From NCBI GenBank assembly GCA_003241895.1, contig QBLY01000007.1:86493-150492 (forward strand): 64,000 nucleotides of DNA. The letters are read 5' to 3'. The notes beneath the pieces were generated by a model that saw only the letters and a program-made list of their open reading frames with translations, was not told the DNA's origin and searched no databases. Below, piece by piece: positions 32,671 through 42,800 of the stretch. Position 1 is the stretch's first letter. Each line of letters starts with the position of its first letter. The translations under genes and the position numbers were made by a program. The DNA is from Lysobacteraceae bacterium. Its GTDB lineage: Bacteria; Pseudomonadota; Gammaproteobacteria; Xanthomonadales; Xanthomonadaceae.

Positions 32671-35071
32671 GTGTGGCCGCCTGCGCGCTGATGCGCGCGC
32701 CGCCCGGTCCCGCCGCCGCCGCTATGCGTTCAGCGTCCAGCACCAGCACCCGCGCCTGCTCGCTGCGCGCCTGGTCGCCGCGCACCGCCGCCATCGCCAG
32801 GCTGGCCATGGCGGTGCCCGGATGGTCGGGCCCCAGCGTTTCCACGGCAGCGGCCAGGGCCGTGGCGGCACTGCGTTCGGCCTCGACGAGGCGTGCCAGC
32901 GACCGCTCGGCCTCTGACTGCCCGCTCAGGGCGGCCACGTGGTGCAGGCTGCCGTGGCCGGCGAACTGCGCGCCCATGGCGGCCGCTTCCCGCAGCACGG
33001 GCAGCGCCTGGTCGGGCTTGCCGCCCAGCAACAGCAGTTTCCCGTAGTTGCTCAGCAGCGCGGCGGTGGCGGCGGAAGGGCCGTAGTAGCGTCGGCGCAG
33101 GTCCACGGCATCACGCAGCAGCGGTTCGGCCACGGCCGGCTGGCCCGACGCGATCTCCACCGCGCCCCAGTTGTTGAGCGTGTTCAGTGCGTCGGGGGTT
33201 TGTTCCAGGCCGGTGGCCTGCCAGACCCGGCGCGCGGACTCGAACGAGGCGCGCGCCTCATCCATCTGGCCCACTGAGAACAGCGCGACGCCCAGGTTGT
33301 TGTGGAATACCCCGGTCTCGCGGTGCTGGGCGCCACTGAGCGCAATGCGGCGCTGCAGGCCTTCGCGCAGCAGGGCGATCGCGCCGTCAACGTCGCCGCC
33401 GGCCTTGATCAACTGCGCTTCAAGCAGGCGGCTGTCGACCATCCGCGTCTCCCACTTGGCCGGGTCGCTGGCCCAGAACGCCTGCGCCTGCGCCAGCCTG
33501 CGCTTCGCGGCACCGGCATTGCCCTGCCGGAAGCGCACCTGGGCCAGGTCATAGCGTCCGGCCGCGATCAGCGCCGGGTCCACGCGCGCCGCATCGCCGT
33601 CGGCGAGCCGTTCGAGCAGGGGCGCCGCGGCCTCGTAGTCGGTGAGCAGGAAATTGAGTTCGCCCAGCGCATGCAGGATTGGCGCGCCGCCGCCGGGATC
33701 GCGGGCGAATTCATCCTGCACGCGCTGCGCGGCATTGCCGAGCACGTCCGCGGCGGTCGCGTCGCCGCCCTTGAGCTCGCCGGCGCTGCGGAACATCAGG
33801 AACAGCGCCTGCTGCACCGCCTCCAGCCGCGCCTGTTCGCTCAAGGCCTGGTCGCGCTGCAGGGCGGCGTCGCGCGCCTGCACTACGGCCACGCCCAGCC
33901 CGATGGCCAGGCTCAGCACCACGACGGTGGCGGCGGCAGCGGTCCAGCGGAAGCGGAAGAGTTGGCGCGCCAGGCGATGGCCGCGCTGGCCGCGGCGGGC
34001 CTCCACCGGACCGCGCACCAGCGCCCGCTGCAGCTCGGCACAAAACTGTTCGGCCGACGCGTAGCGCTGCGTCGGATCACCCGCCAGCGCTTTGGCCAGG
34101 ATGGCTTCCAGGTCGGCGAACAGCGCGCGCTCCGCCCCGGTGCCGCGCCATCGCGCCGGATCGGTCACTTGCGCCAGCGGCAGCGGCGACGTGCCGACGA
34201 TCCGCGCCAGGGCCACCACCGGCGTCAGGCCGGCGGTGTTGCGCGGCGCGCGCCCCGACACCAGCCGGTAAAGCACGCCCGCCAGGCCGTGGATGTCGGT
34301 GGCGGTGGTGGTGTCGCCACCGGTGGCCTGTTCGGGCGCGGCATAGTCCTGTGACAGGGCCGCATCGCCGGCCTGCAGGCGCTGGCCCGCCAGCCGGGCG
34401 ATGCCGAAGTCGATCAGGCGCACCCGTCCCTGCGCGTCCACCAGCAGGTTGGACGGCTTGAGGTCGTGGTGCACCACCAGCTTTGCGTGGGCGTGCGCAA
34501 GTGCTTCGCAGGCCTGCTGCACCAGGGCTACGCGTTGCGCAAGGCTGGCATCGTGCGCTTCGCACCACGTGTCGATGGGTGCCCCGTCTATGTACTCCAT
34601 CACCATGAAAGGCGTGCCGCCTTCGAGCAGGCTGCCGTCGATCAGGCGTGCGATACCGGGGTGGTCGAGATGGGCCAGGATCTGGCGTTCGTTGTGGAAG
34701 GCCTGCCAGGTGCCGGCGTCCGCATGCGCGATCACCTTCAGTGCGGCACGCTGGACGAACTGACCGTCGTCGCGTTCAACCTCATACACCTCGCCCATGC
34801 CGCCGCGGCCCAGGTTGCGCAGCACGCGCCAGGCGCCGGCGCGCTCACCGGCCCGCAGGCGGTCCGGCAGGGGTTGGTCCTGCTGCGTCGTGGGCTCAAG
34901 GAACTCGACGCGTGAGGCGGCCGCAGCCGCCCCGAGCAGTGCCCAGGCCTGGTCGCGAACGGCCGCGGTGTCGTCCTGCGCCATGATCCAGCGCTCGCGC
35001 TCGCCCGCGGGCAATTCCCAGGCGGCGTCGAACAGGGCTTCGACCCGCTGCCAGTCAATCGTGGCGTCCAT
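32606..35071 (-). CDS. Serine/threonine protein kinase with C-terminal TPR repeats
   Basis: LGRGGMGEVYEVERDDG, AALKVIA, VHHDLKPSNLLVD, LIDFGIA; TM then TPRs. Confidence 0.93.
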   Translation of the reverse strand: MDATIDWQRVEALFDAAWELPAGERERWIMAQDDTAAVRDQAWALLGAAAAASRVEFLEPTTQQDQPLPDRLRAGERAGAWRVLRNLGRGGMGEVYEVERDDGQFVQRAALKVIAHADAGTWQAFHNERQILAHLDHPGIARLIDGSLLEGGTPFMVMEYIDGAPIDTWCEAHDASLAQRVALVQQACEALAHAHAKLVVHHDLKPSNLLVDAQGRVRLIDFGIARLAGQRLQAGDAALSQDYAAPEQATGGDTTTATDIHGLAGVLYRLVSGRAPRNTAGLTPVVALARIVGTSPLPLAQVTDPARWRGTGAERALFADLEAILAKALAGDPTQRYASAEQFCAELQRALVRGPVEARRGQRGHRLARQLFRFRWTAAAATVVVLSLAIGLGVAVVQARDAALQRDQALSEQARLEAVQQALFLMFRSAGELKGGDATAADVLGNAAQRVQDEFARDPGGGAPILHALGELNFLLTDYEAAAPLLERLADGDAARVDPALIAAGRYDLAQVRFRQGNAGAAKRRLAQAQAFWASDPAKWETRMVDSRLLEAQLIKAGGDVDGAIALLREGLQRRIALSGAQHRETGVFHNNLGVALFSVGQMDEARASFESARRVWQATGLEQTPDALNTLNNWGAVEIASGQPAVAEPLLRDAVDLRRRYYGPSAATAALLSNYGKLLLLGGKPDQALPVLREAAAMGAQFAGHGSLHHVAALSGQSEAERSLARLVEAERSAATALAAAVETLGPDHPGTAMASLAMAAVRGDQARSEQARVLVLDAERIAAAAGPGGARISAQAATLRNRYRLAANRPAPGTAKPLP

Positions 35072-35137
35072 GGTCATTCCAGGAAACCTGCAGGCACCTG
35101 CATCGCGTGTCGGCGCAAGGCCGGTGAGCCTGCGGGT

Positions 35138-35671
35138 TTACTCGACGATGGCCACGCCTTCACCGCTCAGGCGGTACGCGGGGCAGGGTGACTTGTCCTT
35201 GGTGACGCACATGCCGTATTGGTTGACCGGCACGAGTGCGATCTGGATATCGTCGCAGCGGTAGTTGTCGATGGTGTTCGAGCCCCAGGATTGCTTGGTT
35301 TCGCCGGGCGGGATTTCGAACGGCATGGTCAGGGTTTCGGTTTCTTCGATCACGCTGCCGTCGCTGGCGAGGGTGATGCGGAACTCGGCGATCACCGACT
35401 TCACCGGTGCCTGGCTGCGGTTGGTGGCCGTGAACGTGATCTGGCACTGCGCCGAGCTGGTATCGCCCTGGCTGTTGCGGTCGACCGAAAGGACGGTGAA
35501 GTCGAGGTCCAGGCTGCCTTCGGCCGCGGCTGCCGGCGTCGATCGGGCGTCGGCGGTGGCCTCGGCCCGGGCCTGCGGTGCATCGGTGGCGGCCGCGGGC
35601 GGGGCGGCGGTCTGGCTGCAGGCGCACAGGGCCAAGGCGAGGGACGCGGGGAGCAGGCGGCGCGGGGTCAT
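35138..35671 (-). CDS. Predicted lipoprotein, unknown function
   Basis: Lipobox ALCAC; conserved-looking C-terminal domain of 4 cysteines. Confidence 0.65.
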   Translation of the reverse strand: MTPRRLLPASLALALCACSQTAAPPAAATDAPQARAEATADARSTPAAAAEGSLDLDFTVLSVDRNSQGDTSSAQCQITFTATNRSQAPVKSVIAEFRITLASDGSVIEETETLTMPFEIPPGETKQSWGSNTIDNYRCDDIQIALVPVNQYGMCVTKDKSPCPAYRLSGEGVAIVE

Positions 35672-35784
35672 GGTCGGATTCCTGTCGAGCTGGGCAATGT
35701 AAGTGAGTACGCGCAAGCCACCGACAGCCGGACATCGGCGCCACCGGGCTCAATTGTGATGGCGTGGCCGCCTATACTCAGCGC

Positions 35785-36348
35785 ATGAGCGACCCCAGCG
35801 CCCACCTGCAACGCCTTCGTGCCCTGATTGAATCCGCGCCGGCCCTGCCCGAGCGCGGCGATTGGCTGGCGCTGATCGATGCCGCCATGCCGGCCGCTGC
35901 GGCCAGCGGCGCCGGCCCGGAAATGGCGCGCCTGCGCCAGGACGTCGAAGACGCCGAGCGCGCCCGCGACACCGCCAACCTGCAGCGCATGAAGGTGGCC
36001 GGCCAGCTCAACACCTTGCATAAAAGCCTGGCCGCCGCCGTGCCCGAAGTGCCGGCCGGCAAGGATGCCCAGAGCGATGCCCTGCGGCGCATCGAATACC
36101 TCGTCACCCACGGTGCGTCCGCACCCGGCGCCGTCGAAGCGGCCCGGGCCGCCGAGATGGAAGCCCCGATGCCCGGCCGCGCCGTGCTCGAGGCGGTGAT
36201 CGCCGGCGAGCGCAGGTTCTCCAAGGCCCAGCTCGAATTCACCATCGCTGAAGCCATGGTGCTCACCGGCTGGGCCCAGACCCCGCTGGAGCTGATGGCC
36301 GAGGGCGAGCCCTGGCTCGCCGCCCTGATCCTCAAGAACCAGAACTAG
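35785..36348 (+). CDS. Hypothetical cytoplasmic protein
   Basis: Good codon structure; no recognised domain (MSDPSAHLQRLRALIESAPALPERGDW). Confidence 0.6.
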   Translation: MSDPSAHLQRLRALIESAPALPERGDWLALIDAAMPAAAASGAGPEMARLRQDVEDAERARDTANLQRMKVAGQLNTLHKSLAAAVPEVPAGKDAQSDALRRIEYLVTHGASAPGAVEAARAAEMEAPMPGRAVLEAVIAGERRFSKAQLEFTIAEAMVLTGWAQTPLELMAEGEPWLAALILKNQN

Positions 36349-36383
36349 TCCGCCTGACCCCTGCCGATCGGCCCATGTGATTT

Positions 36384-36407
36384 GGTGTTGTAGTTATCTA
36401 CACTACC
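36384..36407. promoter_or_regulatory. Candidate YtrA/GntR-type operator upstream of ABC transporter
   Basis: GGTGTTGTAG-TTAT-CTACACTACC: inverted repeat, 8/10 arm matches. Confidence 0.5.
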
Positions 36408-36449
36408 AACTCAAGCCGGGCCTCTCGCGCCGGCAGCCTGGGGATCGCG

Positions 36450-37334
36450 ATGTCTGCACGTACGCTCGAGTTGGACTCGGTGTCCTTCCGCTACCGCGGC
36501 GGCCAGCTGGCCCTGTCCGACCTGACGCTGTCGCTTCGAACCGGCATCGTCGGTCTTCTTGGCCCCAACGGCGCGGGAAAATCCACGCTGATGCGTATCC
36601 TGGCCACTCTGTCCAAGCCCAGCTCAGGCACCGTGCGCTGGAATGGCGACGACGTGGTGGCCAAACCCGACGCCCTGCGCCGCACCCTGGGCTACCTGCC
36701 GCAGGACTTCGGGGTATACCCGGCGCTGACCGCCCGCGAGTTCCTGGCTTACCTGGCCGCGGTGAAAAGCGTCCCGTCGGCCCGGATCGCCGCGCGCGTG
36801 GCGCAGTGCCTGGACCAGGTCGGTCTGGCCGAAGCCGCCGACCGGCGCCTGGGTGATTTCTCCGGCGGCATGCGACAGCGCGTCGGCATCGCCCAGGCCC
36901 TGCTCAACGACCCGGCCCTGCTGATCGTCGACGAGCCCACTGTGGGCCTGGATCCGGAAGAACGCATGCGCTTCCGCCATCTCATCTCCGACCTCGCGGC
37001 TGATCGATTGGTGATCCTGTCCACCCACATCGTGTCGGATGTCGAGGCCAGCGCCACCTCGCTGGCGGTAATGGCGAAAGGCCGCCTGCTGTATGCAGGC
37101 GATCCCGAAGTCCTGATGGCACAGGCCGCCGGACGGGTGTGGGAATGGACCGTCCCGTCCGGACGGGTTCCGGAACTTCGCAGGACGTTGGTCACCAGCG
37201 GGTCCACGCGTCTTGCAGATGGCGTGCGCCTGCGCGTGATCGCCGACGCCAAGCCTTCCGACGACGCCAGTGCCAGCCCCCCCGGCCTGGAGGATGCATA
37301 CCTGTGGCTGCTCCATCGCGACGGGGGCCAGTGA
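36450..37334 (+). CDS. ABC transporter ATP-binding protein
   Basis: Walker A GPNGAGKST; LSGG-like FSGGMRQRVGIAQAL; Walker B LLIVDEPTVGLD. Confidence 0.95.
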   Translation: MSARTLELDSVSFRYRGGQLALSDLTLSLRTGIVGLLGPNGAGKSTLMRILATLSKPSSGTVRWNGDDVVAKPDALRRTLGYLPQDFGVYPALTAREFLAYLAAVKSVPSARIAARVAQCLDQVGLAEAADRRLGDFSGGMRQRVGIAQALLNDPALLIVDEPTVGLDPEERMRFRHLISDLAADRLVILSTHIVSDVEASATSLAVMAKGRLLYAGDPEVLMAQAAGRVWEWTVPSGRVPELRRTLVTSGSTRLADGVRLRVIADAKPSDDASASPPGLEDAYLWLLHRDGGQ

Positions 37335-37335
37335 C

Positions 37336-38916
37336 ATGGAATCATTGCGCCGCTTCATCGCCATCGCGCTTGCGGACCTGCGCGAGCGCACGCGCTCCGT
37401 GCGCTTCTGGCTGGTACTGGCCATCGTTGCGGCACTGACCTGGCTGTGCTTCCCCAGCGCCGAGTCGCAGCAGTTGGCGCTGGGCATCGGCGGCGCGCGC
37501 GGTCGCTATTCCAGCGCCTGGGCGGGCCTCACCCTGGCCCTGATGTATTCAACGCTGCTGGCGTGGATGGGTTTCTACCTGGTGCGCGGCACGCTGGTTC
37601 GCGATTTCGACAGCCGCGTCTGGCAGCTGCTGGTGGCGACGCCGATGACGCGCGCCGGCTACCTGCTGGCGAAGTGGGCCAGCCATATGGTGGTGTTCTG
37701 CGTGGTGTTGGCCGCGGGCCTGCTGGTCGGGGTGGTGGCGCAGTGGGTGCGCGCCGAAGACCGCGCCTTCGACCTGGTCCAGATGGTGAAGCCGGTGTTG
37801 TTGCTGACCCTGCCTTCGCTGGCCGTGACCGCCTTTTTCGCGATCGCATTCGACATGGTGCCGGTGCTGCGCCGCACCGCCGGCAACGTGCTGTACTTCT
37901 TCGTGTGGGTATTCGTGTTCGCGGCCATGGTCACCACCTTCAATCCCGAAGAGTCCGCCTGGGCGCGGCAGACCATGCTCAGCGACCCCAGCGGCATCAC
38001 TCTGGTGCAGCGTGACCTGATGCGGACGCTGCCGGCGCTGGCACCGGCCGTGGAAGCCAACCAGATCAACATCGGCCTGACCCAACTTGATCGGCCCGTG
38101 ACCCTGTTCGAATGGACGCAGTGGTGGGTTGGCTGGGGCGACGTCGCAGGCAGGCTGCTGTGGGTGTTGGCTGCGATGGGGGCCACCGTCGCGCTGGCGC
38201 CGGCACTCAACTGGGCCGCCAGCCGCACCACGGCCACACAGCCCGCGGCGCGACCGGGTAGACGATTGCGCTGGCTGGACCGGCTGCTGCGGCCGCTGGA
38301 AGCCTTCAACGCCGGCCGGCTGCTGGCGTCCGAACTGCGGCTGATGCTGCGCCAGCGCCGGCTGTGGTGGTGGATCACGCTGCTGGCGTGCTGGGGCGTG
38401 CAAATCGGTGCCCCGGCCCCGGTGCAAACCGGCGCGGTGATCGTGGCCTGGATGATCAGCCTCGACCTGTTCGCGCGCAGCCTGCTGCGCGAGCGGGAAA
38501 CCGGCACGGCCGCGCTGGTGATGACAGCGGCGCACGCCAGTGCGCGCCTGCTGTCGGCCCGCACGCTGGCGTGCGTGATCATCGCGGCGCTGTCGGTGTG
38601 GCCGGCCTTGGTGAACCTGGCGATGCATTCGCCGCCGGTGGCGTTGAACCTGCTGCTGGTGGCGCTGGGGGTCGCGCTGTCGGGCCTGGCGCTGGCGGCG
38701 CTTTGTCGCAGCCCGCGGCCCTACGAGTTGGCGATGGTCTTGCTGGCCTACCTGGGCGTGCAGGGCGCAGGGCCGTTGGCCTTCCACGCGGCGTCACCCG
38801 GCATGGGATGGGCGGTCGGGCTGGCCCCCGTTGTCTGCTTGGCGCTACTGGTGCTGGCATGGCCTGGGGTGAACGGACAGCAATCCGGCGCGGAGGGCGC
38901 CTTCATTTCTTCGTGA
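37336..38916 (+). CDS. ABC-2 type transporter permease
   Basis: Multi-TM protein immediately downstream of the ATPase gene. Confidence 0.85.
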   Translation: MESLRRFIAIALADLRERTRSVRFWLVLAIVAALTWLCFPSAESQQLALGIGGARGRYSSAWAGLTLALMYSTLLAWMGFYLVRGTLVRDFDSRVWQLLVATPMTRAGYLLAKWASHMVVFCVVLAAGLLVGVVAQWVRAEDRAFDLVQMVKPVLLLTLPSLAVTAFFAIAFDMVPVLRRTAGNVLYFFVWVFVFAAMVTTFNPEESAWARQTMLSDPSGITLVQRDLMRTLPALAPAVEANQINIGLTQLDRPVTLFEWTQWWVGWGDVAGRLLWVLAAMGATVALAPALNWAASRTTATQPAARPGRRLRWLDRLLRPLEAFNAGRLLASELRLMLRQRRLWWWITLLACWGVQIGAPAPVQTGAVIVAWMISLDLFARSLLRERETGTAALVMTAAHASARLLSARTLACVIIAALSVWPALVNLAMHSPPVALNLLLVALGVALSGLALAALCRSPRPYELAMVLLAYLGVQGAGPLAFHAASPGMGWAVGLAPVVCLALLVLAWPGVNGQQSGAEGAFISS

Positions 38917-39020
38917 CAAAGCTGAACACCAACGCGCCCTGCGTTTGGTATCGCACCGAGTGCGCGGCGCTTTCATGTTTTTCTGTTGGGGCAATCCGCG
39001 TCTTCCCAACGAGGTTCGTC

Positions 39021-39737
39021 ATGAAGAATCCAACCCAGACCCTACTCACCACGGCCGTGCTGGTCGCCCTGCTGGCCGGCTGCCAGAGCACCGGCGGCTA
39101 CCAGCGCAGCAACAGTGGCGCCTATTACCCGCCCAACCAGCAGGAAACCGAAGAGCAGCGCATGAGCCGCACCCAGAAGGGCGCACTCATCGGCGCCGCG
39201 GTAGGCGTGGTGGCCGGCCTGCTCAGCGGCAGCGACGCCACCGAGCGCCGCCAGCGCGCGCTGGTCGGCGCCGGCGTCGGCGGCCTGACCGGTGGCGCCA
39301 TCGGCCGCTACCAGGACAACCAGGAGCGCGACCTGCGCGCCCGCATGCAGGGCACCGGCGTGAACGTGGTGCGCCAGGGCGACAACATCACCCTGGACAT
39401 GCCCGAAGCCATCACCTTCGGCTTCGACAGCGCGGTGCTGCGCTCGAACGCCAACGCCGCGCTGGACCGCGTCGCCGACACCCTGGTGCAGTACGACCAG
39501 ACCATCATCGAAGTCGCGGGCCATACCGACAGCGTCGGCACCGATGCCTACAACCAGCGCCTGTCCGAGCAGCGCGCCACGGCGGTGGGCAACTTCCTGG
39601 GCAGCCGCGGCGTCAACCGCGAGCGCCTGATCCTCACCGGCGCCGGCGAGCAGTATCCGGTGGCCAGCAACGACACCGATGCCGGCCGGGCCAAGAACCG
39701 CCGCGTCGAGATCACGCTGGTGCCGCTGCGCAACTGA
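39021..39737 (+). CDS. OmpA-family lipoprotein (YiaD-like)
   Basis: Lipobox LLAGC; glycine-zipper; OmpA domain VAGHTDSVGTDAYNQRLSEQRATAV. Confidence 0.93.
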   Translation: MKNPTQTLLTTAVLVALLAGCQSTGGYQRSNSGAYYPPNQQETEEQRMSRTQKGALIGAAVGVVAGLLSGSDATERRQRALVGAGVGGLTGGAIGRYQDNQERDLRARMQGTGVNVVRQGDNITLDMPEAITFGFDSAVLRSNANAALDRVADTLVQYDQTIIEVAGHTDSVGTDAYNQRLSEQRATAVGNFLGSRGVNRERLILTGAGEQYPVASNDTDAGRAKNRRVEITLVPLRN

Positions 39738-39756
39738 TCATCGCCGAAGCGGGAAC

Positions 39757-39790
39757 ACAACGACGCCCGGCTTGCCGGGCGTCGTTGTTT
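39757..39790 (+). terminator. Rho-independent-like terminator after the OmpA-family gene
   Basis: acaacgacgcccgg-cttg-ccgggcgtcgttgt, 14-bp perfect stem, short T run. Confidence 0.75.
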
Positions 39791-39827
39791 CAGGCGGAAC
39801 AGAGCTGCCGCGCGTGGGGCAAGGACA

Positions 39828-42800
39828 TCAGGCGGCGGCGGTGGCCTTGGCCGGCGCGCGCCACGCGGCCAGGAGCTCGGACTCGTGGGCCTTGGCCTTG
39901 GCGAAGTGCGCTTCCTTGACGTGGCCGTAGCCGCGGATGTGTTCGGGCACCGCGGCGATCTGCGTCGCCAAATCGACGTTGTCGTCGTCCAGCGTGCCCA
40001 GCAGCTCTTCCACCGTGCGCGCGTAGTCCACGATCAGCTGGCGCTCCATGCGGCGTTCCCCGGTTTTGCCGAACACGTCGAACGCACCGCCGCGCAGGAA
40101 CTTCAGGCGCTTGATCAGCTTGAACGCGGTGAAGATCCACGGCCCGAACTCCTGCTTCACCAGGTGGCCGTTGGCGTCGCGCTTGGACAGCATCGGCGGC
40201 GCCAGGTTGAAGTGGATCTTGTAGTCGCCGTCGAACTGCTTCGCGATGCGCTGCATGAACTCGCCCGAGGTGTACAGGCGCGCCACTTCGTACTCGTCCT
40301 TGTAGGCCATGAGCTTGAAGTAGTAGCGGGCCACCGCTTCGGTGAGCGCGGTGGAGCCTGACGCCTTGCGCGCTTCGGCCTGGCGCACCTTGTCCACCAG
40401 GGCGACGTAGCGGCCAGCGTAGGCGCGGTCCTGGTAGTCGGTGAGGAATTTCACGCGACGCTCGATGGTTTCGTCCAGCGTGGTGGACAGCACTTCGTCG
40501 TCCAGCGTCGCGGCTTGCGCTTCCATCGGCGTCTCGGCCAGGCCGGCGGCTTCCAGCACGGCCTGCGGGTCGATGGCGGCCAGGCGGCCCCAAGCGAACG
40601 CGGTCTTGTTCATTTCCACCGCGGCGCCGTTGAGTTCGATCGCGCGCACCAGGGCGTCGAAGCTGATCGGCACCAGGCCGCGCTGCCAGGCCACGCCCAG
40701 CATGAACAGGTTGGTGGCGATGGCGTCGCCCATCAGTGCGGTGGCGATCTCGGTGGCGGCGATCTGCAGCGGCTCGCGGCCGCCCATGGCGGTGCGGATG
40801 GCGTCGACGATGCCTTCGGCCGGGAACTGCATGTCCGGCATGCGGGTGAACGGGCCCGGCATGGCCTGGTAGTCGTTGATCACCACTTCGGTACGGTCGG
40901 CGCGGATCTTCGACAGCGCCCAGTAGTCGTTCACCACCACCATGTCGCAGCCCAGCACCAGGTCGGCCTCACCGGCGGCGATGCGCACCGCGTTGATGTC
41001 GGCCGGCGTGCGGGCGATGCGCACGTGGGTGGTGACGGCGCCGCCCTTCTGGGCCAGGCCGGTCTGGTCGAGCACGCTGGCGCCCTTGTTTTCCAGGTGT
41101 GCGGCCATGCCCAGCAGCGCCCCGATGGTCACCACGCCGGTGCCGCCAACGCCGGTGATCAGGATGTTCCAGGGCTGGTCGAGGTTGCCCACGATCACCG
41201 GCGCCGGCAGGTTGGCCAGGCGCTCGGCGTTGTCCACGCCCTTGCGCTTGCGCAGGCCCCCGCCCTTGATGGTGACGAAGCTGGGGCAGAAGCCCTTCAC
41301 GCAGCTGTAGTCCTTGTTGCAGTTGCTCTGGTCGATCTCGCGCTTGCGGCCGAACTCGGTTTCCTTGGGCAGGATCGCCACGCAGTTCGACTTCACGCCG
41401 CAGTCGCCGCAGCCCTCGCAGACCAGCGAGTTGATGGCGATGCGCTTGGCCGGGTCCACGGCCTTGCCGCGCTTGCGGCGGCGGCGCTTCTCGGCCGCGC
41501 AGGTCTGGTCGAAGATGATGATGGTGGTGCCGGGAACTTCGCGCAGGCGCTTCTGCTGGCTGTCGAGCTCGTCGCGGTCGAAGAACTCCACGCCCGAGGG
41601 GAAGAGGGACTTGTCGCTCCACTTGCCGATGTCGTCGCTCAACACCACGATGGTTTTCACGCCTTCGCTGCGCACCTGGTGGGCGATGTCGGGCACGGTG
41701 AGCGTGCCATCCACCGGCTGGCCGCCGGTCATGGCCACGGCGTCGTTGTAGAGGATCTTGTAGGTGATGTTCACCTTGGCCGCGACCGACTGGCGGATGG
41801 CCAGCGAGCCGGAGTGGAAGTAGGTGCCGTCGCCCAGGTTCTGGAACACGTGCTTTTCATCGGTGAACGGCGCCTGGCCCGACCACGTCACGCCTTCGCC
41901 ACCCATGTGGGTGAAGGTGTCGGTCTTGCGGTCCATCCACGTCACCATGTAATGGCAGCCGATGCCGCCCAGCGCGCGCGAGCCTTCGGGCACCACGGTG
42001 GACGAGTTGTGCGGGCAGCCGGCGCAGTAGTGCGGTACGCGCGGGAAGTTGGCGCGCGGCTGGGCCAGCTCGTTCTCTTTCTCGTCCATCCACTTCAGGA
42101 CGCCGCGGATGTGCTCGGTGTCGTGGAACTTCTGGATGCGGCGGCCGATCACGCCGGCGATGGTGGCCGGGGTCAGCTCGTTGGTGCTGGGCAGCACCCA
42201 GTTATCGAGCTCGTCGTACTTGCCGATGATGCTGGGGCGATGCTCCCAGTTGTACATGTATTCCTTCATCTGGCGTTCGATGAAGCTGCGCTTCTCCTCG
42301 ACCACGATGATGTCCTGCAGCCCGCGCGCAAACTCGCGGATGCCCAGCGGCTCCAGCGGCCAGGTCATGCCGACCTTGTAGACGCGGATGCCGATCTCTT
42401 CGGCCATCTTGCGATCAATGCCCAGGTATTCCAGCGCCTGCAGCACGTCCAGGTAGCTCTTGCCGGTGGTGACGATGCCCAGGCGCGCCTTGGGTGAATC
42501 GAATATCACCTTGTCGATGTGGTTGGCGCGGGCAAAGGCCTGCGCGGCCTTTACCGCGAACTGGTGCAGGCGCATTTCCTGGTTCAGCGGCGGGTCCGGC
42601 CAGCGTATGTTGAGACCGCCCTGGGGCATGACGAAATCGCCCGGCAGGATGATGTCGAGCTGGTGCGGGTTGACGTTCACCGACGCCGACGATTCCACCG
42701 TCTCGGCAATCGTCTTGAAGCCGATCCAGCGCCCCGTGTAGCGGCTCATCGCCCAGCCCAGCAGGCCCATGTCCAGGATGTCCTGCACGCCGGCCGGGTT

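Noticed and set aside
40515-42497. 660-aa plus-strand ORF inside the indolepyruvate oxidoreductase gene
   Set aside because: Antisense shadow with His/Val/Ala/Gly-biased composition; opposite strand has clear conserved domains.
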